Source: Berberis thunbergii | Taxonomy: Eukaryota > Streptophyta > Magnoliopsida > Ranunculales > Berberidaceae | DNA length: 64,000 nucleotides | Reading direction: 5' to 3' | Assembly (NCBI GenBank): GCA_003290165.1 | Contig: QNQO01007578.1 | Location: 248,001-312,000 of the forward strand | Part shown: positions 55,704 to 64,000 of the stretch, in pieces | Position numbering within the stretch: the first letter of the stretch is position 1 | Layout of the letters: each line of letters begins with the position of its first letter | The notes under the pieces: model-generated | The model's database searches: none | What the model was told of the DNA's origin: nothing | What the model saw: only the letters and a program-made list of their open reading frames with translations | Program-made: the position numbers and the translations under genes

Positions 55704-56377
55704 TGTAGTCGATTTATGCTCCTTGCTTGACCTTGACCTTCTGAGCTGCACAAGGAGCGCACGTGAGCCACGGACCACCATTGTGGTGGTCGATGGCACT
55801 CTGAAACTTAAGTAAGAAAGAACTCCGAGGAAGGCTTAAAGTTGTAAACAAATAATTTGTAGCATACATTTATTCACCAACCTCTTGTCTTATTTATAGT
55901 GTTGGAGTCCTAGTTCGGCCAGGCCATCGGTGGCGTAGTTTAGGGAAAGAGATCTTCCTAGAGATCCTTCTCTAATTAGGAGTCGTCTTGTAGAGGGAAG
56001 TTTTCTTGTTAGACCTGTACTCCTAGATACGTGGGAGATAGTTCCCCATTGGAATATTGTCCATATGTGAAAGTTTTCACGTACGACGTATACTCTATTA
56101 TTTATTTCCTAATTGGAGACAAAGTACTGCTGGCTTGCTCGTCCAAAGCTGATCCTCGAGATACTTGCATCAATAGGTCTTATGGGTATGGAGGATGGTT
56201 GTGAGACGTGTGGGCTTAGCAAGCAGTAAAAATTTGGGTCCGGCTAGCGAATTGCACTTCGCGGGCTTGATGTCGCTTGGCCAAATTGGTGCTAGACTGA
56301 TGCTTGGGCCTGTTATTCCTTGAGATCATCATGACATGTGTATGGTGTAGAAAAGAGGACGTTACGGTGTATCATCA
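55704..56377 (-). repeat. Tat-3 3' LTR
   Basis: 674 bp, starting TGATGATACACCGTAACG on the minus strand and ending TCGACTACA. The outer five bases are TGTAA (55699-55703). A polypurine tract is adjacent at 56378-56395 (minus strand AACTCGAGGGGAGCAGC). Confidence 0.88.
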
Positions 56378-56648
56378 GCTGCTCCCCTCGAGTTAGTGGG
56401 GCATCTAGTCGGTCCACTAAATTTTAGAAAAGTGAATGTATCATCGTAATGATTGAACCCGAAGCATCATGTTGAGCAGCACTACATTAATGAATACGTG
56501 ATTGCTCAAGAAGAATGGGTACGATTTCATGTTATTTTAAATAGCCATTACTTCAAGGAAGATTTTTTTTTTGTGGCGTATTTTTGTCTCTGCCTCGTGA
56601 TTTCTTTTGCATGAGTGCTTTTGCAAAGTTTAATTTGATTTTCCTTCA

Positions 56649-58497
56649 ATGGCGGTTAACGTCAAACTTACTCCTATACAGGAGTTGTCTTATACCTGCC
56701 ACAAACTCTTCGAATATAGCTTGAATGATGAAATCACATTAATTAGGCTTCGTGGCTTGTACCATGTTCCCGAAGATTTGAAGCTTGACCCTGTGTTCAT
56801 GGCTTGGACTCCGGCTACACCCGCACAGAGGAATATAGGACTGCATCAGGGTATGTTTGAATTGGACTCCGATTCCCAGTGAAAGACGACATTTAGTGTT
56901 TTTTTTTCTTTTCCTCTGTATGCCCCCCACTTAGCTGGCTCCGAGTGGGTTTAAGATTTTGATTGCGACCTTTATCAGAGCGAATGATGTTGGCCTTCGC
57001 TTGACTCCAGCAATATTTCAACATCTGATCGCCGCTCGGTTGGATTCTAGAGGTGTTTGTGTGTTGAACACTCCTGATATTTTGCATCCTGTAACGGATG
57101 ATATTGAGCCTTGGCAGAAGTATTCGTTTCTGGCTCCAGCGAATTCTCCATACTTCAAGTTGGGAAAACGTCGGGTCCCCAGATTCTTTCAATTTGATCT
57201 TAGTAAGTGCTCTGTTACTACCTCACCATCTCGGATTTCGGATGTGGCGATAACTTTATGTTGTTTCTTTTTGAAGAAAAACTTTCAACCCCGATCCTTG
57301 CTAAGGAGGAAGAGTTAATAGAAAATTGGTTTAATAAACTCCCATTAGGGTCTGCTGAGGATGTTATAATGTCGAGCAAAATCCGACAGAGTGGACTGTC
57401 TGGATGTTCCCACGAGGCCTTTACTACACACAACTCACCTAATGAAGAGGTTAGAGGTCGTGGTTCAAGGAAGAGGAGCCTGGTTATGCCCAGCTCGTCG
57501 AGGCTGGCTGAGTTGGAGGCGAGCATGCCCCTTATAGTTCTCCCTAAGATGAGGCAGCCCACTAATCACGTTGCTTCTTTATTCGAGCAGCCATCCTTAT
57601 TAGAGAATGAGGCAACTGTTGCGAAGAATGAATTATCTTTGTCTGCTCAAGAGGTGGTCCTAGGGGATCATAGTCTCTTGCTGAATCTTTATTCCCCCCT
57701 GTTGGCTTAGAGGGGGAGTGCACTGGACCAAAGGTCAACGTCGTGAGTCATTATAGGTCCCTGGCGGAGGCTCTCACTACTGAGTCACAAGATTCTATTG
57801 TGCTTCATCCCGATGCTAGTGGGAGAGTGCTCGCTTTGGAGAAGGCTTTCAGAGACTTGCGGATGTCATATTTAGATGCTCCACCGGGTTGATTCTTTGA
57901 CCAATCAACTGCAGAAGTCTCGTGCTAAGGCAAATTGGGGGCTATACAGACCATGACGTCCACGTCTGAAAAGAGATTTGTAGACATAAAGGCTGAACTG
58001 AAGTCGATCGTGGTCAACCTGGCTTCTACCTGATTGGAACTAGTGCGGGCCCGTGCTGAGTTGAAATGCCTACAAGATGCGGTGGATAAGTGGTCATCTG
58101 ATCTGTAGGCTCAGATTACTGAAAAGAAGCGAGCCAAGACCGAATGGACCATTATACGACGACAACTCGAGTCAGAAATTGCTAAGGGACTTCAGCGGAA
58201 TAGCACTCCCACTATGCCATATTGGTAGGCGGGATGTATCCTGGGGCGGCGGGGCGAAAGTTGCAAGTGTCGTCAGAGGTCATTCAGGGCAGGCTGGAAC
58301 TTCTGGAGCTTATTAGAGAAAAGCGTCCTGGTCTTGACCTTGATTTCTCCTATTATAGAAAGGCTACTTTTGAGACTATCATCTTGGAAGAAAGTCTTGG
58401 CTCATCGGGACAGGCTGTTAAGGAAGCCATTTTATCCTCTGTTGTTCCTTTTGATGTGTCTGGTCCCCAAATTCATGGATATGTTTCTCCAAAATAG
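56649..58497 (+). pseudogene. Tat-3 antisense ORF, nearly full length
   Basis: Starts MAVNVKLTPIQELSYTCHKL and continues LYHVPEDLKLDPV. The domain core is broken near 56870 (MFELDSDSQ then stop, where other copies have MFESGL). It continues from 56935 with FIRANDVGLRLTPAIFQHLI, AARLDSRGVCVLNTPDI and, by 57330, a long open frame (57207-57710). The coiled coil at 57890-58200 has stops. The C-terminus 58222-58497 reads LELLELIREKRPGLDLDFSY and ends near YVSPK. Opposite to pol. The fold resembles the Transposase_28-type gypsy-associated domain, by inference. Confidence 0.68.
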
Positions 58498-59060
58498 TTG
58501 TAATGTCTTTCTCAAAACAAAAACAAAACTTTTAATGAAAGTGACATTTTGTAACTCTGCTAGTTTGTATTATATTGTCGTGCCATTGTGTCTTTCTTAT
58601 AAACTTTCCACCCATGTTGTGGGCTCTGGAATGGGCCCTTCATGTTGTCAGATGTCTGGGTTGTCAGTTGAGTCGTATCAAACTGATTGTGTTGAACAAC
58701 ATTTGTCTACAGTAGAGAAATTGTCTCTGGCGAGTCACCGACCTCAAGTCACGGAACCACCAAATGTACTCCTACTCCCTGAGCCATCATTGTCCGCACA
58801 CAGTGGACTAGGTATCAGGATGTTCCAGAAGTCGTCGTCATTAGTCAGAACTGACTAATTGTACATGGTCAAGTTCGGCGATCATTGTATGTAGTAGAGA
58901 AATGATCTTTCCGTCGTCATCAGTCGGAACTGACTAAGCTAACATGGTTAGGTTCGGCGATCATTATATGTAATAGAGAAATGATCATTTGGCTAGTCGT
59001 CATCGTCAGGCGTAAAAGCACTAACTAGACTCTCACTTCCTAAGCAGTCATCATCCGCAC

Positions 59061-60590
59061 GTAGGGATGGCAACGGGGCGGATTTAAGCAAATCCATCCC
59101 CGCCCCGCTGAGGATTGCGGGGCTAAAAATCCGCCCCGCATATCCGTTTATTAGTAATTTTCAAAGCCGCCCCCGCCCCAGACGGATTTACGGATATCCG
59201 CCCCGCCCTGGATATCCGCATAAAATAGATTTAAAGGTGGGTTTTGAATCCCCCGCCCCAACCGATCTGCCCCGCCTGATACAATTTTTACATAACAGCA
59301 AATAGCATATTTTACAATGAAATATTTTATACATACAGTAAAAATATTTCTACAGTACAGATCATTTATACATACAACAAATTACAAAAAAAAAAAAAAA
59401 TTCTAAAAATCAGATCTGAGTTCTCTGATCTAAAAAAAATTACAACAAATTCAAAAAAAAATTACAACATATTACAAAAAATTCGATCTCTGAGATCAGA
59501 TCAGATCATATCTTGATCAGATCAGATCTCATATCTTGAAACCTGATCTGATCAGATCATGTTCAGATCATATCATATAAGATCTTGATCAGATCAGATC
59601 ATATTCGATCTCAGATCAGATCAGATCAAATCAGATCTTAGATCTTGATCTCAGTCTCGGATCTTGATCTCAGTCTCAGATCTGATTTGATCTTGATCTT
59701 GATCTCTTGATCTCGATCTCTGATGGGGGAGAGGAAGAAACCATTTGTCGGATTTGAAGCTTGGAGATCGAAACCCTTCGTGGCGTGAAGGAGATCTCGA
59801 CTGTGAGAGGAAGAGCTTAGATGTGAGAGGTCGCGGCGTGAGATCAGATCAAATCAGATCTTGATCAGATCAAATCTTCATCAGATCATATTCGATCTCA
59901 AATCATATTCGATCTCAGATCAAATCAGATCTCAGATCTTGATCTCAGTCTCGGATCATGATCTCAGTCTCAGATCTGATTTGATCTTGATCTCGATCTC
60001 TAATGGGGGAGAGGAAGAAACCCTTTGTTAGATTTGAAGCTTGGAGATCGAAACCCTTCGCGGCGTGAGGGAGATCTCGATTGTGAGAAGAAGATCTTGA
60101 CTGTGAGAGGTCGCGGCGTTAGGGAGGGAGATCTCTCTGTAAGGGAGATCGCGGCGTGAGGGGAGCAGGGAGGATCTCGCGGTGAGGGATCAGGGAAGTA
60201 GATCGCGGCGTGGCGCCGTGGCGAGGTGGTGTGCGGTGTGAGGGAGGGCGAGGTGGTGTGCGGTGTGAGGGAGGGAGGGAAATCGCTCTGTGACTGTGAG
60301 AGGGAGAGCTTGGTGAATGGTGAGGGAGCGATTATAATTTGACAATTTGTATTTGTGAAAAACAAAAACAGAGTTAATCCCTTTATATATATGAAGGGTA
60401 CTTTTGTAAATTTGTTTGTTAAACGGATATCTGCGGACCTGCGAGGAGGATATGGCTAAAACCGTATCCGTCCTGAATAGCAAACGAATATTTTTTGGAT
60501 ACCCGAAAACCCATTCAGTCATATTCAAATCCGCCCCATACGGATTGGGTGGGGCGGATATCCGTAAAAATCTGCCCCACTGCCAACCCT
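59061..60590. mobile_element. hAT-like non-autonomous element inside the tandem array
   Basis: The ends AGGGATGGCA (59063) and TGCCAACCCT (60590) are imperfect complements. The 8-bp duplication ATCCGCAC lies at 59053-59060 and 60591-60598, and the uninterrupted array carries a single CATCCGCACG there. The interior has GC-rich CGCCCCGC ends, a GATC-dense core (59400-60000) and two copies of an about 125-bp unit starting TGATGGGGGAGAGG / TAATGGGGGAGAGG (59720, 60000). No transposase. Confidence 0.82.
59400..60125 (+). repeat. GATC-dense degenerate repeat and 280-bp-spaced duplication
   Basis: Words such as GATCAGATCAGATCT and GATCTTGATCTCAGTCTC repeat tens of times. The block containing GGGGGAGAGGAAGAAACC, TTTGAAGCTTGGAGATCGAA and GGTCGCGGCGT occurs at 59722-59840 and again at 60002-60120. 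This is internal to the hAT-like element. Confidence 0.8.
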
Positions 60591-62279
60591 ATCCGCACGC
60601 AGCGGACTAGGCGATGGGTGCACCAAAAGCCGTCGTCATCAGTCGAAACTGACAAAGCTACCTCGCCAAGCTCGGAGATCATTGTCTTTAGTAAAGCAAT
60701 GATCCCTTGGTGAGTCATCAGGCGTAAGAGCACTGACTAGACTCCCACTTCCTAAGCCAACGTCACCCGCACGAGGAGGACTAGGTGACGGGTGTACCAA
60801 AATCAGTCGTCATCAGTCAGAACTGACTAAGCTTACCTAGTCAGGTTTGGCGATCATTGTTTGTAGTAGAACAATGATCCCTTGGCGAGTCGTCGTCATC
60901 TAGTGTAAGAGCGCTGACTAGACTCCCACTACCTAGGCCATCATTATCCGCACGTAGCAGACTAGGCGTCGTGTGCATCAAAAGTCGTCGTCATCACTCG
61001 AAACTGACTAAGCTTACCTGGTTAGGTTCAATGATCATTGTTTATAGTAGAGCAATGATCCATTGGTGTGTCTTCGTCATCATGCGTAAGAGCGCTGACT
61101 AGACTCCCACATCCTAGGCCATTGTCATCTGCACACAGAGGACTGGGCGTCGGGTGCACTAGAAATCGTTGTCATCTGTCGGAACTAACTACGCTTACTG
61201 GTCAAGTTCGGCAATCATCGTCTGTAGTAGAACAATGATCCCTTTGCGAGTCATCATTATCAGGCATAAGAGCACAGACTAGACTCCCACTTCATAAGCC
61301 ATCGTCATCCACACGCAACGGATTAGACGTCGGGTGCATTAGAAGTCGTCGTCATCAGTCGAAACTGACTAAGCTTACCTAGTCAGGTTCGGTGATTATT
61401 GTCTGTAGTAGAGCAATGATACCTTGGTGAGTCATCATCATGTGTAAGGGTGTTGACTAGAATCCCACTTCCTAGGCCATCGTCATCCGCACGCAACGGA
61501 CCAGGCATCGGGTGCACCAGAAACCGTTTTCATTTGTCGGAACTAACTAAGCTTACCTGGTCAAATTTGGCAATCATTGTCTGTAGTAGAACAATGATCC
61601 CTTTGTGAGTCATCATTATCAGACGTAAGAGCGCTAACTAGACTCCCACTTTCTAAGCCATCGCCATCCACACTCAACGGATTAGACGTCGGGTGCATTA
61701 GAAGTCGTCGTCATCAGTCGGAACTGACTAAGCTTACCTAGTTAGGTTCGGTGATTATTGTCTGTAGTAAAGCAATGATCCCTTGGTGAGTCGTTGTTAT
61801 TAGGTGTAAGAGCCTTGATTAGACTGCCACTTCCTAAGACATCGCCATCTGCGTGCAGCAAATTAAGCGTCGGTGCACCAAAAGCCTTCGTCATCAATCG
61901 AAACTAACTAAGCTTACTTGGTTAGGTTCGGCGATCATTGTATGTAGTAGAGCAATGATCCTTTAGGGAGTCATCGTCATCAGACATAAGAGTGTTAACT
62001 AGACTCCCACTTCCAAAGTCGTCTCATCCGCACACAGCGGACTTGGGGTCAGGTGCACCAGAAGCCGTCGTCATTAATTGAAACTGACTAAGCTTACCTG
62101 GTCAAGTTTAGTGATCATTGTCTGTAGTAGAGCAATGATCCATTGGCGATTCATCGTAATCACGCGTATAAGCGCTGACTAGATTCCCATTTCCTAAGTC
62201 ATCGTCTCGGATCTGACCATGGCGGGATGATTGGACGTTGGGTTTGGTGTATTGAGCAGTAATGGAAGTTTAGTGAAAG

Positions 62280-63560
62280 AAAATATATTTTATTGATAAT
62301 ATATTTTGAGGTGTTCTTCGTTACAGTCATTTAAATCTGTCACAATTCACGTCTTCCAACCAGTACGTACCCGGTTTGCTAACCTTGGTCACTCTGTAGG
62401 GCCCTTCCCAATTCGGGTATAGCTTTCCTATAGCCGCTTCTCTGGTGTTTTGCTCAGTTTTCCTAAGTACCCAGTCTCCTACTATGAATTCATGTGTCTT
62501 AACCTTCTTGTTCTAGTATTGTGCTATTCGTTGCTGGTAATCAGCTATTTTGGCAAAAGCTTGATCTCACATTTCCTCAAGAAGGTCTAGTCCGACGCGC
62601 AAGGACTCGTCGTTATCATCTACCATGAACTCCTCCGTTCAAAAGGTAGGCACTTCGTGTTCCATCGGAACCATGGCTTCTTACCTATGGGCTAGGGTGA
62701 AGAGTGTTTCCCTTGTCAAGGTTTTTTTGGTTGTTCGATACGCCCTAAGTATTCCTGGTAGCTCTGAAACCTATTTTCCCTTAGTTGCGTTAAGTTTTCT
62801 TTTGATCGCTTCCAAGATCGTTCGGTTACTAAACTCCACTTGGTTGTTGGCTTGTGGATGCCCTGGCTAGGAGAAATGTTGACTGATGTTCAGTCTTTCA
62901 CATATTTTTAACCTTGCTACTTCGAATTGAGTCCCGTTATCCCTGACCAATACTCTGGGGATGCAAAACCTACAGACGATGGATGCCCATATGAACTTTT
63001 CTATTTGGTTTTACCTTATCTTTGATAAGGGCTCTGTTTCGCGATTGCCACAAGAAGGAACTTTTTACCAGTCGATGTCCATCCCCCATTGTGCGAATGG
63101 CCACAGACTAGTCATCGGTGTTAGTGGTTGGGCGCCACGTGCGTGTATGACACGAACCTATGACATTTGTCGCACTTACGAAAAATATCTTTGGTGTCTT
63201 ATTGCCTCGTCAGCCAATAGTACCCAAGGGTTAGAGCTTTGTGGGCAAGGATTCTCCCACCCGAATGATTTTCACATACCATCGTGGATCTGCCTCAGGA
63301 CCTGATCTGCCTCGAAAGGGAACATGCATCTAAGCAGAGGCCTAGTCGTTGATCTCCTGTATAACTTATCATTTAACAAGGTCTATTGCGTTGCTCTGCT
63401 TCTGAGTTTTTTGGCTTCGGGTTTTTCTGCCGAAAGGGCTCCGCTTTCAATGCATTCAAGAATCGGAGTCATCCAACTCGCCTATGTGTTTGTGGCGCAA
63501 ACATCGTTGGGCTCTTTTTTGTCCAAGCTTTATTGCCATTAGTATTCGATGAGACCGTCG
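62280..63560 (-). pseudogene. Tat-3 integrase
   Basis: The minus strand parallels 23290-24640 of Tat-B. The C-terminal part lies at 62340-62650 and the core at 62880-63100 (plus-strand AATACTCTGGGGATGCAAAA corresponds to the PRVLV region, and ATCCCCCATTGTGCGAATGG to the WGMD region). The zinc-binding part lies at 63150-63560. Frames change several times. An extra segment near 63000-63060 disrupts the core. Inactive. Confidence 0.8.
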
Positions 63561-63589
63561 AGACTTCTACAGAGGCTGAGGCTTCCTCA

Positions 63590-63675
63590 GCCAATGAATC
63601 AGCTCTTTTATTATCATCTCGGTGGCATTGTAAGAGTTCAAATCTCTTGAACCCACTTAATGCGTGGAATATCCA
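63590..63675 (-). pseudogene. Tat-3 archaeal-type RNase H, C-terminal scrap
   Basis: Aligns with 24727-24800 of Tat-B (plus-strand CATCTCGGTGGCATTGTAAG against CATCTCGAGGGCACTGTATG). Homology stops near 63675 at a new insertion. Confidence 0.65.
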
Positions 63676-64000
63676 TCACAACATATATAGGATATAATGA
63701 CGTGCACTGCGCGTCATCTATTGCTTATGACAACGTTCATCTGCACGTCAAGGAATCAAGGATCGTAATAGGTATGGTGTATTTTACGACGTGCATTTTA
63801 GTCAGCGAATCATATCCTTATAGGTTATATATATCACTAATAAGTAAAATGACTTAAATTGCACGCCGTGTCTTCAATGACGTTCTTAACAAGTCATGAA
63901 AAGGGATGAAGCAATAACGTGCCTTAAATGTCGTTGTGCAAGAAATAATTGATGAATAATGATATGTTGATCGAGACTTCACTAATTGTTGAGGGCGTCT
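63676..64000 (+). mobile_element. Start of an unidentified element with ACGTGCA hairpin array
   Basis: After the Tat-3 break the sequence is rich in complementary words: TGACGTGCACTGCGCGTCA, CTGCACGTCA, ACGACGTGCATTTT, TTGCACGCCGT, AATGACGTT and AACGTGCC. The arrangement recalls the subterminal hairpin arrays elsewhere in this window, with a third word set. No terminus is identified, and the element runs off the window. Confidence 0.45.

Larger units (their letters stand above)
58780..62215 (-). repeat. About 180-bp tandem array in Tat-3 3' region
   Basis: The marker GACTAGACTCCCAC and variants recurs at about 59025, 60737, 60917, 61098, 61276, 61455, 61637, 61814, 61996 and 62177. The steps are near 180 bp, except for the gap made by the hAT-like insertion. 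Shared unit words are GTAGTAGAGCAATGATCC, CATCCGCACGCAGCGGACTA and GACTAAGCTTACCTGGT. It is the same family as 22070-23190, with more copies and its own variants. Confidence 0.9.
55704..63675 (-). mobile_element. Tat-3: 3' half of a Tat-lineage element
   Basis: On the minus strand, from right to left: remains of the second RNase H, integrase, tandem-repeat 3' region with a hAT-like insertion, antisense ORF (plus), polypurine tract and 3' LTR. RT, gag and 5' LTR would lie beyond the window. It is interrupted at about 63676 by another element. Confidence 0.85.

Noticed and set aside
56870..56935. GT-AG intron in the Tat-3 antisense ORF
   Set aside because: Borders look plausible, but the same stretch is coding-like in Tat-1 and Tat-2 (MFESGL, then MPPAQ), and the phases do not match. 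A frameshift or stop is more likely.
60000..60365. Open frame of 121 residues on the minus strand
   Set aside because: Serine/proline/threonine low-complexity translation of the hAT-like element's GAG/GTG repeats.

Overview
This window reads as nuclear DNA of a flowering plant, probably a eudicot. It is AT-rich, gene-poor and packed with nested plant transposable elements: Ty1/copia, Athila-type and Tat-type Ty3/gypsy, a gypsy family primed by initiator Met tRNA, CACTA-like termini, hAT-like elements and a tRNA-derived SINE. No intact host gene is visible. Exon-sized pieces of conserved plant genes, still flanked by GT/AG intron borders, are scattered through it. I cannot name the species.

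Layout. 1-2596: right part of a CACTA-like element carrying lipase exon remnants and a palindromic subterminal array. 2597-3705 and 50187-52558: two halves of one copia element, pushed apart by about 46.5 kb of later insertions. 3706-4421 and 48160-50186: LTR sequence of a minus-strand initiator-Met-primed gypsy family, here called family C. 4422-5460 and 14874-15003: 3' part of a Tat element (Tat-0). It is interrupted by a complete Athila-type element at 5461-14868, which has 1.5-kb LTRs and a perfect 5-bp target duplication, ACGAC. 15004-21277: gene-fragment cluster (HOS15-like WD40, myosin, transportin-1, ribosomal protein L7, a coiled-coil protein) ending in a CACTA-like terminus. 21278-28577: Tat-B on the minus strand with 5' LTR, PBS, gag, protease, RT-RNase H, archaeal-type RNase H, integrase, a 178-bp tandem array and an antisense ORF. 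28578-31355: family C, plus strand. 31356-33995: 3' end of Tat-1, minus strand, with another CACTA-like terminus. 33996-40213: second gene-fragment cluster (TGA bZIP, GH1, MCM7, RPL35, others), minus strand. 40214-46977: Tat-2, plus strand. 46978-48159: family C gag on the minus strand, with a SINE insertion. 52559-55703: unique-looking flank with three inverted-repeat elements, a TAA microsatellite and two GH1 exons. 55704-63675: 3' half of Tat-3, minus strand, with a roughly 180-bp tandem array broken by a hAT-like insertion. 63676-64000: start of another element.

How the parts work together. Each Tat element follows the same plan read 5' to 3': LTR, tRNA-Asp-like PBS, gag, protease, RT, RNase H, second RNase H, integrase, a tandem-repeat 3' region, an ORF on the opposite strand, polypurine tract, LTR. 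The two segments 28.9-34.0 kb and 45.3-50.2 kb are inverted copies of one composite, a Tat 3' end inserted in family C gag with the same 5-bp target site. One arm has a SINE and the other has the empty site. All protein-coding regions seen are broken by stops or frameshifts, so the locus looks like old heterochromatic nesting rather than an active gene region.
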